Assembly (NCBI GenBank): GCA_036702865.1
Contig: DATNQD010000042.1
Location: forward strand, 1 to 64,000
Source of the DNA: Trichocoleus sp.
GTDB taxonomy: Bacteria > Cyanobacteriota > Cyanobacteriia > Elainellales > Elainellaceae
Length of the DNA: 64,000 bases
Direction of reading: 5' to 3'
Positions 46,670-55,786 of this stretch are shown here, one piece after another. Every line of letters starts with the position of its first letter. Position 1 is the stretch's first letter. The position numbers and the translations under genes are program-made. The notes under the pieces were generated by a model that ran no database searches, had not been told where the DNA came from, and was given only the letters and a program-made list of their open reading frames with translations.

Positions 46670-46695
46670 CCGAGATCCTCGGTTCTTTGATTTTG
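46670..46695 (+). terminator. First hairpin after glpX
   Basis: CCGAG (46670-46674) pairs with CTCGG (46678-46682) around ATC, followed by a T-rich tail TTCTTTGATTTTG. It lies 10 bases after the stop codon. Confidence 0.55.
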
Positions 46696-46720
46696 TTTGT
46701 TACGTTAGGAATATAAAGTT

Positions 46721-46748
46721 AGGGGCGGGACCGATCGCCCCTCTTTTG
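46721..46748 (+). terminator. Second terminator after glpX
   Basis: AGGGGCG (46721-46727) pairs with CGCCCCT (46736-46742), followed by CTTTTG. With the hairpin just upstream it forms a tandem terminator. Confidence 0.7.
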
Positions 46749-47134
46749 TATCATATGATGCAGAGTAATGGTTTGTGAGGCGTTTGTTTGGCAACTCAAA
46801 CTGCTAGCAAAAATCCGCTGAAAATCGATCGAGGTTTATGTCTAGCCAGGTGGCATTGGCTGGGTTTAATCGTGCAATTCACAAAGCAATTCACAAAAAT
46901 TTACCCCATTCCAGCGGTTTCAGGGCAATAGGTTTCTCATCTCGTTACACTCAATTGGTAGACTTTTCTTTAAATTGATAATTGGGCGTTTTGCTCATTT
47001 ACTCATCACAAATAACGCAAACAATTGTGAAATTTGGATTGATTTTTAGGCTGCTAGATGGTTAGAAATTCTGTCCTTGAATTAAAGCATTATTGCCATC
47101 TGGTTCATATGGAAAAGCGTCTTTGGGAGGAAGA
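46749..47134. other. Intergenic region before hemA
   Basis: A+T-rich promoter and leader region of hemA. No gene or clear operator is recognised. Confidence 0.45.
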
Positions 47135-48424
47135 ATGAATATTGTTGTTGTGGGTCTAAGCCATAAAACTGCTCCAGTTGAGGTGCGAGAAAAGCTGAGT
47201 ATTCCAACTCCACAGATTGAGGCGGCGATCGCCCATCTTCGCAGCTATCCTCACATTGAAGAGGCGACAATTTTAAGTACTTGTAACCGCCTGGAAGTCT
47301 ATGTTGTCACCAGTGAAACAGAGCAGGGCGTTCGAGAAGTCAGCCAATTTCTGTCAGAATACGGCAAAATTCCCCTGCAGCAACTCCGTCCGTACCTGTT
47401 TATCCTGCTCCACGAAGATGCAGTAATGCATTTGATGCGCGTTTCGGCAGGTCTGGATAGCCTGGTGCTGGGTGAAGGACAAATTTTGTCGCAGGTAAAG
47501 CACACCCACAAGGTTGGGCAGCAGTACAACGGAATTGGACGGATTCTCAATCGACTGTTCAACCAGGCAATTACTGCTGGCAAGCGCGTCCGTACTGAAA
47601 CCAGTATTGGCACAGGGGCAGTTTCAATTAGCTCGGCAGCCGTCGAACTGGCACAGATTAAAGTTCAAAACCTTTCCACTTGCCGCGTCGCGATTCTGGG
47701 CGCAGGTAAAATGTCCCGGTTGGTCGTCCAGCACCTGCTCTCGAAAGGAGCAACCCAAATTGCGATCGTCAATCGTTCACTCGATACTGCCAAAGATTTA
47801 GCGCAGCAGTTCAAAGGTTCAGATATCCGGCTGCATCCCCTCAGCGATATGATGCAGATCGTTTGTAGCTCTGATCTGGTTTTTACTGCTACTGCCGCTA
47901 CCGAGCCGCTGATCGATCGCGCCAAGCTGGAATCTACGCTGGAAACTCATCAGACGCTCAAACTGTTTGATATCTCTGTTCCCCGCAACGTTGATGCAGA
48001 TGTCAATGATCTGCCCCATGTTCATGTGTTTAATGTGGATGACCTAAAGGCAGTGGTGGCACAGAACCAGGAAAGCCGCCGCCAGATGGCAATGGAAGCA
48101 GAGGTGATTTTGGATGAAGAAGTCGAGGCGTTTGAACTGTGGTGGCGATCGCTCGAAACTGTTTCCACAATTAGCGATCTGCGCGACAAGGTAGAGGCAA
48201 TCCGCACTCAGGAAATGGAAAAAGCCCTGTCTCGCCTTGGCTCAGAGTTTGCTGAAAAGCATCAGGAAGTTATCGAAGCCCTGACTCGTGGCATCGTCAA
48301 CAAAATCCTGCATGACCCGATGGTGCAACTGCGAGCACAGCAAGATATCGAAGCCCGTCGTCGAGCGATGCAAACGCTACGAGTGCTGTTCAATTTAGAA
48401 GAACCCGCTTCCACAGAGGTGTAA
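47135..48424 (+). CDS. hemA: Glutamyl-tRNA reductase
   Basis: HemA reduces glutamyl-tRNA to glutamate-1-semialdehyde with NADPH, the first step of heme, chlorophyll and bilin synthesis. The start at [21 protein letters not shown] has GGGAGGAAG just before it; the longer frame from 47093 is spurious. The catalytic Cys50 lies in [10 protein letters not shown]. Also seen are [13 protein letters not shown], the NADPH fold [27 protein letters not shown] and the C-terminal dimerisation helix. The 429 residues are normal. Confidence 0.97.
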   Translation: MNIVVVGLSHKTAPVEVREKLSIPTPQIEAAIAHLRSYPHIEEATILSTCNRLEVYVVTSETEQGVREVSQFLSEYGKIPLQQLRPYLFILLHEDAVMHLMRVSAGLDSLVLGEGQILSQVKHTHKVGQQYNGIGRILNRLFNQAITAGKRVRTETSIGTGAVSISSAAVELAQIKVQNLSTCRVAILGAGKMSRLVVQHLLSKGATQIAIVNRSLDTAKDLAQQFKGSDIRLHPLSDMMQIVCSSDLVFTATAATEPLIDRAKLESTLETHQTLKLFDISVPRNVDADVNDLPHVHVFNVDDLKAVVAQNQESRRQMAMEAEVILDEEVEAFELWWRSLETVSTISDLRDKVEAIRTQEMEKALSRLGSEFAEKHQEVIEALTRGIVNKILHDPMVQLRAQQDIEARRRAMQTLRVLFNLEEPASTEV

Positions 48425-48555
48425 GTAGGGATTGGGGATCAGGAGTAGAGGATGCAGAAATGCTGAGACGCCAGATGAATCAAGACTAAAGAGTTTTGTA
48501 TCAGGTTCTTGCTTCTTTGATCCCCACCTCCTGATTCCTGCTTGGAGTACCAACT

Positions 48556-49185
48556 GTGCCAATTGTCATTTGTCCTGGTGTCCATCCGCCTGAGCTAACT
48601 CAAAGTTTTTTGCAAGGATTGGGGCGATCGACTGCTGAAGATTGGGTGTTTCCGGCAGATCGCTATCCTGCCTATTCCAAACTGCATATCCTGGCATTTG
48701 TGCTGCGTCGGCTGAGTGCCCTGAATTCGCCTGAAGGCAGAACCCGCTCGCTCGGGCAGATGCAGCAGCAGATCTCAGAAACTCCTCTTCTCTGGGTTGG
48801 ATTTAGTGCGGGGGTGGTAGGAGCAATTGGAGCAGCACATTTGTGGCAGCTTTTGGGGGGTCGCGTTATGGCACTGATCGCCCTAGATGGATGGGGCGTA
48901 CCGTTGTGGGGCGATTTCCCAATTTATCGCGTTAGTCATGATGCTTTTACGGACTGGAGTTCAGCCCTTTTGGGGGGTACTGCCGATCGCTTCTATGCTG
49001 AACCACCAATCAGTCATCTAGATTTGTGGCGCTCCCCACAGTTGGTTCGGGGGCATTGGGTGCAATTAATGCAGGATAAACAGCCGGATCACAGCGATTT
49101 CGTAAATCGGGTGGTTGTACCCAGAACGGCAGCAGACTTTATAAATACACGATTAAGTCAATATCCTGACTGCACAAATACCTAA
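48556..49185 (+). CDS. Conserved cyanobacterial protein, possible alpha/beta hydrolase fold
   Basis: The 209-residue protein starts at GTG (48556) with IVICPGVHPPELTQSFLQGL. LLWVGFSAGVVGAIGAAHLWQ resembles a nucleophile elbow (GFSAG), and IALDGWGVPLWG and DRFYAEPPISHLDLWRSPQL are well preserved in look. No clear acid or histidine partner can be proven by eye. It follows hemA after 131 bases. Its role is unknown. Confidence 0.75.
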   Translation: MPIVICPGVHPPELTQSFLQGLGRSTAEDWVFPADRYPAYSKLHILAFVLRRLSALNSPEGRTRSLGQMQQQISETPLLWVGFSAGVVGAIGAAHLWQLLGGRVMALIALDGWGVPLWGDFPIYRVSHDAFTDWSSALLGGTADRFYAEPPISHLDLWRSPQLVRGHWVQLMQDKQPDHSDFVNRVVVPRTAADFINTRLSQYPDCTNT

Positions 49186-49286
49186 ATTTTTCATCTATTC
49201 TGGGTCAGAAAAGTTTGACTTCAGAGATATCACGAATATACTGTTAGGGTGTTTGTCAACTATTGCACGTTACCCCTAGAGTCAGC

Positions 49287-50375
49287 ATGAAAAACCGACG
49301 CAATGCCGGGACAAACGGTAAAGAGGGTATGGATGGGAAGGATTTATATTATGAATTGGAATTCTTCGGGCAGGCTCCTTCTCCGCAGCCCAAACGTCGC
49401 CGATCGTTCCCTAGAATCTTGGGTTGGTCAATGGTTGGGATTGCTGTTGGTTTAGCCGTTGTTGCTAGTTTTCATGAAAATCAGATTGAGCTGCCGCAAA
49501 GTAATCGAAGTTCACAAGCTGAAGCCTTTCGGTGGGCAGTGAATCGAGCGATGAGTGCAGCAGAACTGACTCAAAAAGCAGCATCCGCAGAAGACTGGCG
49601 AACTGTGGCGAAGTGGTGGCAAGAGTCGATCGATCTCATGAAATCGGTACCGTCTTCTCATCCAAAGTATCAAGTTGCCCAATCACGACTGCCCCAGTAT
49701 GAGCAAAACCTGACTTATGCTCAATCTAAAGTGAACGAGGCAAACGGAACCTCCTCACCAGATGCACTTTGGGCAGTAGGTTCTCGTCGGGGAGAAGTCA
49801 TTAGTTTGCAGGGAGCACCCAAGGAAACCGACCGCTACGACTCCATGTGCAAAGAGGTGCTGCACTATGGACGGAGTGCTGTAGAACTGCGGAATGGCGT
49901 CGTGCTGAAATATGAGGACTTCGATCGCAATCTGCGTGCCCGTTCAGGACAGCCTGTTCAGCAAAAGAATGCTTCATATTGGAGCTTAGGAGCAAGCAAA
50001 GAGCACATCTTTGCCATTCAAGGAACCCCGTCTAGAGTCATGCGGTATGACTACTCAAGCCGTGAGCTTCTGTACTATGGGAACAGCACGATCGACATTA
50101 CCGACAACAGAGTGACCGGGTTTAACAACCTTGATAATAATCTGCGCGTTCAGGTCACGTCTTTGCCAGGAAACACCACAAATCGACCCTTCTGGACGCT
50201 TAATTCTCCTAGAGATGATATCTTTCGGATTCAGGGCACTCCCACTCAGGTAATACTTGATAACTCAACTTGCACTGAAACTTTGTTTTACGGTAATAGT
50301 TCGATCGATTTGAACAACGGCTTTATTGCAGGGTATGACAACGTTGATAGAAATCTGAGGGTGAGTGCTCAGTGA
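49287..50375 (+). CDS. Membrane-anchored protein with three copies of a 60-residue repeat
   Basis: With the ATG at 49287 (TTG at 49263 would add eight residues), the 362-residue protein has a basic N-terminus and one membrane helix (about 44-62). A helical region with AELTQKAASAEDWRTVAKWW follows, then three repeats at about 160-219, 230-289 and 301-360. Each repeat reads W-x-L/V-x-S, then IxxIQGxP, a middle with a Tyr or Asn, L-x-YGxS-x-I/V-D/E, and ends NLR. The fold may be like the SmpA/OmlA or similar small beta-alpha modules. Function unknown. Confidence 0.8.
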   Translation: MKNRRNAGTNGKEGMDGKDLYYELEFFGQAPSPQPKRRRSFPRILGWSMVGIAVGLAVVASFHENQIELPQSNRSSQAEAFRWAVNRAMSAAELTQKAASAEDWRTVAKWWQESIDLMKSVPSSHPKYQVAQSRLPQYEQNLTYAQSKVNEANGTSSPDALWAVGSRRGEVISLQGAPKETDRYDSMCKEVLHYGRSAVELRNGVVLKYEDFDRNLRARSGQPVQQKNASYWSLGASKEHIFAIQGTPSRVMRYDYSSRELLYYGNSTIDITDNRVTGFNNLDNNLRVQVTSLPGNTTNRPFWTLNSPRDDIFRIQGTPTQVILDNSTCTETLFYGNSSIDLNNGFIAGYDNVDRNLRVSAQ

Positions 50376-50380
50376 GCGCT

Positions 50381-50635
50381 TCAGCGATACTTTAGCTTAA
50401 AGAATAGGATGACTGAAGTTAAGCCCAGTGTGATTGCATTGGACAAAATGATCGGTAGTGCCCGAACTGAAATACCGTAGACTAACCACAGCAGAATTCC
50501 GAAGCTAAATGTTGTTAGCCACAGCAGCGAAATATCTTTCGCGGATTTATGCTGCCATACCTTTAGTAATTGGGGCAAAAAGGCGACTGTGGTCAAGGTT
50601 CCAGCAACTAAGCCTAGGAGGGTGATGAGATTCAT
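50381..50635 (-). CDS. SemiSWEET sugar transporter (PQ-loop family)
   Basis: Starting at MNLITLLGLVAG (50635), the 84-residue protein has three hydrophobic helices with the PQ motif FLPQLLKVWQHKSAKDISLLWL. It is the bacterial half-SWEET, which dimerises to move sugars across the membrane. The longer frame to 50731 adds 32 residues without family likeness. The gene is convergent with the repeat-protein gene, five bases apart. Confidence 0.9.
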   Translation of the reverse strand: MNLITLLGLVAGTLTTVAFLPQLLKVWQHKSAKDISLLWLTTFSFGILLWLVYGISVRALPIILSNAITLGLTSVILFFKLKYR

Positions 50636-50852
50636 CAATTTATCGGGTTCACTGTATTTTGTTTGGGCAAGAAATCTGAATTGTCGTTGAGAACTGTCTA
50701 GAGTACGGCTTAAAATCTCCTGATCCTTCAACTTGCTTGAGTGCTTCCCTAGATTTCCCTTAAATGGGGAACTTTGAGTAGGTTGGGGTTCCCTTGTAAT
50801 AAAAAAGTTTGGGAGTTGTCTGCCTGTTATTTGCTACCTACTCTTTACTTCC

Positions 50853-52934
50853 TCATGCCAGTTCTTGAGTCAAAATTCGCCGCAGAATTTCTGTCACCTC
50901 AGCCGCAACTCTCGCATCCAGTTGTCTTGCTTCTTCATCGGCATCATTCAAGGCTTTTGCTGCTCGGAGCGCCAAACTAAAAGTACGCAGCACTGGGGCT
51001 TGGCTTGAACGAGCCGGACGACGATCGATAAACCAGACCAGAGCAACATAGCATAGTTCCGTGCGGTTACGAGCATCGCTGCGACCAAAACCTAGCTTTG
51101 AGAGAATAACCGGGGATTGCACGATGCTACCAACTCGAAGCCGCTCGATCGCCACATCAATATAGCGAGCGGTATCCATGCCCATTGCTCGCACTACCGT
51201 TTCCAAACTACTCCACTGCGCTGAAGGGAGACGGGCAGCATTTGGTAGATGATTATGCCAGCCAAGCATTGCCATCAAGCGAGCCATATCACAGGTTGAA
51301 ATTGCATTATTGCCGCTGTGATTGCTGTAGGCAGGTTTGAGCAGCACAACTTTTGTCGGTTGGCTCCAGAGATCAGGATCTTGAATAAATGGGGGTTCTC
51401 CGTAGCGTCCTGTAAATTCCAGATAGCGATTGCCGGTCAGGTTTTGGAACCAATTCTCCAACCCTTTCGGTGTAAAAAATTGTTTGAACATTGCAGCAAC
51501 CGCATTAGAAGAAGCGATCGATTGTTGGTAGCTGACGAGATCCACGGCAAGGTTATAAAACCCATATCCATCCTTACTGCCCACGGGACGCACCAAACAG
51601 TCTCGCACTTTCACCCCTGGCTGAACTGAGTTCGCCTGACAAACTGTATTAATTAGGGGAATAATTTTTGTCGTACTCCAAAGCTGAACATTATCCAACG
51701 CATTTTTGCCAGACCAGTGGGTTTGGATTGTGCCATCGACAAAGCTTCCGACGCAGATGCAAGCCTCTGTGATATCAGGATGGAGAAAATCTAAGCCAAA
51801 GTTATCAATTGCTGGCAGCGTTCCAAGATTTGGAAAAGGATTGAAATAAACTCGTTTGTTCGCTCTTGTTAAAACAATGCTGTCGCCTAACGAAACAGTT
51901 GTCTGTCCATCTGGTTTTTCGGTTAAGCGGTTTGGGAATTGCGAGATATAGGCATAGTAGGGCGAGCTTGCAGCACCGCGATCTAAAAATGCCAGTTTAT
52001 CCTGACCATATCCGGCTTCTTGTGCCAAAAATTCATTGTAGATTGCATTTCGATCTTGAGCAGAGGCGAGGAAATAGTCGATCGAGTCGGCGTGGGTAAT
52101 ACTCCAAGCAAACTTTTCCTCTAATACACCCGTCCTCATGTTAGGCAGCCCATAAAAGTCACAAAATATTGTTAAGGCTTGCTCAGTTTGAGAATTGTAT
52201 TGACCATTAATTTGACCTGCTGGATACAGTTGAAAGTCTGCCAATAATACTTGAATATCTCGCATGAGTCGAGCGCTGCCGCGCCATTGCGGAAAAGTAA
52301 CTGTCACTTCTCCTTTCAAGTCATAGACGCCTAAGCTGCGGGTGGAATACTCCAGCGGAATTACGTCATTGAGCTTGAGTACCCGACAAAAAATGGCAGC
52401 AATCTCGCCGCGCGTCGCGTTTTGGAGTGGATAAAACAGCCGCACATTCGGATAATTAATCACAATATCTTGCTGAACTGCTGCTGCAATAACCCAATGT
52501 GTCCAGTTGGGAATATTAATCGCATCATCAAAGTACAAATTAAGAATCTGAATTGGATTAGCAGGCGGCTCAAAATGTAGCGCAGTTCCTAAAACAGAAA
52601 TGACTTGAGGACGTGAAATTGGCTGATTGGGCTGAAATGTGCCGTCTGGATAGCCAGAAAACCAGCCATTCACATAAGCTTGCTGGATGCCAGAATATGC
52701 CCAATGATTCGCAGGAACATCTACAAAAGCGATCGGATCACGCACAGGTCTGGCGTCGGGAAAGACGATCGGCATCAACACTGCAAATTCGGCTCTGGTC
52801 AGATTGCCGTCTGGTTGAAATGTGCCGTTGGGATAGCCATTCATGATTCGCCGTTCTGCAATTGCCAGAATGCAGGCTCTTGCCCAGTGATTATCAATAT
52901 CTGAAAACGAAGGGATGGTTTGATAATTCGTCAT
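50853..52934 (-). CDS. SLH-domain serine hydrolase (penicillin-binding/beta-lactamase-like)
   Basis: The 693-residue protein begins with three SLH domains (about 8-55, 68-115, 132-185; motifs such as HWARACILAIAERRIMNGYP and RAEFAVLM). A peptidoglycan-binding-like module follows (about 225-270), then a beta-lactamase-like domain (about 330-600). The SxxK motif is STTK (420-423) and the SxN motif SSN (475-477). The third motif (KTG) is not clearly found. No classical signal peptide precedes the first SLH domain, which is unusual because SLH modules normally act on the cell surface. It may be a DD-peptidase or class A beta-lactamase relative. Confidence 0.82.
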   Translation of the reverse strand: MTNYQTIPSFSDIDNHWARACILAIAERRIMNGYPNGTFQPDGNLTRAEFAVLMPIVFPDARPVRDPIAFVDVPANHWAYSGIQQAYVNGWFSGYPDGTFQPNQPISRPQVISVLGTALHFEPPANPIQILNLYFDDAINIPNWTHWVIAAAVQQDIVINYPNVRLFYPLQNATRGEIAAIFCRVLKLNDVIPLEYSTRSLGVYDLKGEVTVTFPQWRGSARLMRDIQVLLADFQLYPAGQINGQYNSQTEQALTIFCDFYGLPNMRTGVLEEKFAWSITHADSIDYFLASAQDRNAIYNEFLAQEAGYGQDKLAFLDRGAASSPYYAYISQFPNRLTEKPDGQTTVSLGDSIVLTRANKRVYFNPFPNLGTLPAIDNFGLDFLHPDITEACICVGSFVDGTIQTHWSGKNALDNVQLWSTTKIIPLINTVCQANSVQPGVKVRDCLVRPVGSKDGYGFYNLAVDLVSYQQSIASSNAVAAMFKQFFTPKGLENWFQNLTGNRYLEFTGRYGEPPFIQDPDLWSQPTKVVLLKPAYSNHSGNNAISTCDMARLMAMLGWHNHLPNAARLPSAQWSSLETVVRAMGMDTARYIDVAIERLRVGSIVQSPVILSKLGFGRSDARNRTELCYVALVWFIDRRPARSSQAPVLRTFSLALRAAKALNDADEEARQLDARVAAEVTEILRRILTQELA

Positions 52935-52993
52935 ACCGTTGCTCCAGGGGGTTTTGAGATTAGGTCAAGTCAAACGGGTTCTATGCGAGATCC

Positions 52994-53743
52994 ATGCTAT
53001 TCAAACACGCCCTGAAAACAGCAGTTGCCGCTGTTCTGGCAACATTAATTTACGAGATTTTGTATCTGCCGTAGGGCTATTGAGCAGTGGTATCAGCCGT
53101 GATTGTGATGCAGGCAGATGTTGGCGGATCGCTCAAAGCGTCCTGGAGTTGTTTGATTGGGACGGCGATCGGTGCATTATTTGGAACAGTTGCGCTGGCT
53201 TTTCTTGCCCAAATGCTGGATCTTTAGGCAACTGCGCTGACAGAAGGCAACTATTTGAAGGAAACGATCGCACATTTACAAACTCAAGTTATTAAGGGAC
53301 TTCAAAAGAATTATGTGTTGATGCAAGAACACCATCACAAAATAATTCGAGAATTTGAAGATGATAAAAAATTGATAGCTTTAATAATAGATTGAGAACA
53401 TATTTTAGAACACTTTTTAGGAATTGATGAAGCGATACGCGGCACAACAATAGAAAGATTTTGCTGTGAATTATTTCCGCAGCTTTGCCAGATGATTGAT
53501 GCGATCGAGCAAGGGTTGGGTGATCTCATTGCGGCACTCGCTGATCAACGGAAATCGATACAGCTTCGTGAACTGGAAGCAATTTGGCTGAGTGTGAAAG
53601 ATGAACTGTCTTTGCGGCGTCAGGCAGGCATTTTCCGAGAATACAGCATGGATCTAAGTTTTATCGCTTTTTCGTTTTTTTATAGCCTGAGTGAACTAGT
53701 AAAAGACATCCTCAAAATTGCCAAGCGGATTGAGCGACTGTAG
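52994..53743 (+). pseudogene. Decayed FUSC-family (aromatic acid exporter) gene
   Basis: Reading one frame from the ATG at 52994, the translation is LFKHALKTAVAAVLATLIYE and later AVVSAVIVMQADVGGSLKAS, IGTAIGALFGTVALAFLAQM, then a soluble helical part ending LVKDILKIAKRIERL. This is the FUSC/ArAE family, with the membrane half shortened. Four in-frame stops interrupt it: TAG 53072, TGA 53081, TAG 53225, TGA 53393. The first two replace likely Gln and Trp codons. No frameshift is needed over 750 bases. The TM part is shorter than usual, so an in-frame deletion after about residue 77 is likely. It is probably a recent pseudogene. Confidence 0.8.
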
Positions 53744-53960
53744 CGTAAAAATGCAATTGGTCAAATTTTGCTTCATCAAATCTTGTTGATCTTCCGCGAT
53801 TGACTTCATGCAAAGTTTACATTTATGGCTGCGTTCCTGAGGTAGCTTTTACTTAATGCGACTTAATCGCTTTTGGAAGAGAGAGACTCAAGCTCTCTTG
53901 GTTGTTCCAGTTAATCTACGAACCATGATTACTTCAAGAAACAACTGGACACAAGAATTT

Positions 53961-53982
53961 CGCTACCGCAATCGGGGTAGCG
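53961..53982. repeat. 7-bp inverted repeat
   Basis: CGCTACC (53961-53967) and GGTAGCG (53976-53982) form a perfect stem with an 8-base loop. No T-run follows. It lies inside the unassigned 63-codon frame. Confidence 0.5.
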
Positions 53983-54511
53983 CCTACCTATTTGCCCCGA
54001 TGGTCAATTTCAATGTAATGGCTGAAGTGGGTGAAACTCCACCATAGTGCCTGTCACAAGCTTTAACCTTTTTACTGTGAAAGGTTCAGCAGTTGTTTGA
54101 TTGCTGGGCAGTATAAAGGTATTTTTGGCATTTCTTTCTAAAAGTTCCAGCTTTTTCTGGGGCGAATCATCCAATGCACTGCCTGATGCATTGCTCAATC
54201 CAGTTTTATTGAAGTGAGAATGGCAGGTTTTTGGTGCCTTTCTTTCTGAGGTATTGAAGCAGAAATAATGTAGAGATTGAATTACATTGTCTCTATTTTT
54301 ATGCTCTCCTCAGTTAGGAATCGCTGTCAAAAATTGTTGAAATTCACTTCACATTGACTTGGTTTTTTGAAGTTTTAGCTGTCAGAAATCAATCTATCTA
54401 TTGAGGCTTAATTCATCAGAAACGCTGAAAAATTTCACTCTAATTTCATTGAATTACAGCACTTTAAAAAATAGATTGGAAGCCAAAAAACAAATTGGAA
54501 AACAGAAGAAT

Positions 54512-54528
54512 ACACCTGAAAAAGGTGT
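54512..54528 (+). promoter_or_regulatory. Leader hairpin directly before the rfbG ribosome binding site
   Basis: ACACCT (54512-54517) pairs with AGGTGT (54523-54528) around GAAAA. Two bases later comes the strong AGGAGG (54531-54536) and the ATG at 54542. The hairpin does not cover the binding site, but may influence mRNA stability or initiation. Confidence 0.45.
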
Positions 54529-54541
54529 TTAGGAGGGCTAT

Positions 54542-55681
54542 ATGATCGATCGTCAGTTTTGGAGCGGCAAGCGAGTTTTCATTACTGGACATACTGGTTT
54601 TAAGGGAAGTTGGCTATCGCTATGGCTACAAGGTTTGAATGCGGAAATTCTGGGTTATTCCCTACAACCACCTTCTAATCCCAGCCTATTTGAGTTAGCA
54701 AATGTGGCAGAAGGAATGACTTCTGTAATAGGTGATGTGCGCTCTCTCGCTCACCTTCAACAGGTCATGACCGACTTTCAGCCAGAGATTGTAATTCACA
54801 TGGCAGCCCAACCACTGGTGCGTCGTTCCTATCAAGCTCCAGTTGAAACTTACGCAACAAATGTGATGGGAACCGTTCATTTGTTAGAATCAGTGCGTCA
54901 TACTAGCAGCGTGAAGGCAGTCGTTGATATTACTTCAGATAAGTGCTACGAAAACCGAGAATGGCACTGGGGATATCGAGAAAGAGATGCGTTGGGCGGT
55001 TACGATCCCTACAGCAGCAGCAAAGCTTGTGCCGAACTCATTGCAGCTAGCTACCGGAACTCTTTCTTTAACGTAGAGCGGTATGAGGAACACGGTGTTG
55101 CCCTGGCGACGACTCGTGCTGGAAATGTGATTGGTGGTGGAGACTGGGCAGCCGATCGCCTCGTTCCTGATATCCTCAAAGCACTGCTTAGACAGGAATC
55201 TGTGCCAATTCGCAACCCCAATGCAACACGTCCTTGGCAACATGTTCTGGAACCGCTAAATGGCTATTTGATGTTGGCTGAACGGCTTTATCAGGACGGT
55301 GCTAAGTATGCGGATGCCTGGAACTTTGGTCCCGACAGTTCCAATGTGGAAACGGTTGGTTGGATTGCTGATCGGCTCTACGAGATGTGGGGAGGTGAAT
55401 TTACCTGGCAACGAGATCAACAAACCACTCATGCCCATGAGAATACCTTCCTAAAACTAGATTGCTCTAAAGCTCAGGGACAACTTGGTTGGCGACCCCA
55501 GCTTGATCTAGAAGTAACCCTACAATGGATTGTCGAATGGACGAAGGCATATCAGGCAGGTGAAGAGATGCGATCGGTGACGCAGGAGCAGATTCAAGAG
55601 TTTATGACGCTCGAAATGATTCGCAAGATGGAACAAGCGAAACAACCGACTCCTGCCGCTAAGGAACCCATTGCACTGTAA
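54542..55681 (+). CDS. rfbG: CDP-glucose 4,6-dehydratase
   Basis: The 379-residue short-chain dehydrogenase converts CDP-glucose to CDP-4-keto-6-deoxyglucose, the first step to CDP-linked dideoxyhexoses of surface polysaccharide. Seen are the NAD-binding GHTGFKGSWLSLWLQ, VIHMAAQPLVRRSY, catalytic YSSSK (in GYDPYSSSKACAEL), TTRAGNVIGGGDWAADRLVPD and RPWQHVLEPLNGYL, typical of RfbG. No other sugar genes (rfbF, rfbH) lie beside it. A perfect AGGAGG sits before the ATG. Confidence 0.95.
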   Translation: MIDRQFWSGKRVFITGHTGFKGSWLSLWLQGLNAEILGYSLQPPSNPSLFELANVAEGMTSVIGDVRSLAHLQQVMTDFQPEIVIHMAAQPLVRRSYQAPVETYATNVMGTVHLLESVRHTSSVKAVVDITSDKCYENREWHWGYRERDALGGYDPYSSSKACAELIAASYRNSFFNVERYEEHGVALATTRAGNVIGGGDWAADRLVPDILKALLRQESVPIRNPNATRPWQHVLEPLNGYLMLAERLYQDGAKYADAWNFGPDSSNVETVGWIADRLYEMWGGEFTWQRDQQTTHAHENTFLKLDCSKAQGQLGWRPQLDLEVTLQWIVEWTKAYQAGEEMRSVTQEQIQEFMTLEMIRKMEQAKQPTPAAKEPIAL

Positions 55682-55725
55682 GTTTCGAGTATAAGTTTCG
55701 AGTTTTAGTTTTGTGAGTTGAGTTG

Positions 55726-55748
55726 GGTGGGCTTTGCTCACCTTTTCT
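55726..55748 (+). terminator. Rho-independent terminator of rfbG
   Basis: GGTGGGC (55726-55732) pairs with GCTCACC (55736-55742) around TTT with one G-T pair, followed by TTTTCTT. It lies about 45 bases after the stop. Confidence 0.75.
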
Positions 55749-55786
55749 TATTGCGTTTCTTATTGCGTCCTATCGTCGGCTCACGT

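Larger units (their letters stand above)
53744..54541. other. Long spacer upstream of rfbG
   Basis: Contains a 63-codon frame at 53856-54047 (MRLNRFWKRET, ending GETPP) without recognised features. A perfect hairpin (CGCTACC/GGTAGCG, 53961-53982) and a leader hairpin at 54512-54528 are present. No RNA gene is recognised. Confidence 0.5.

Noticed and set aside
53856-54047. 63-codon frame ending GETPP
   Set aside because: No family, contains a perfect hairpin, and lies in the decayed stretch after the FUSC pseudogene.
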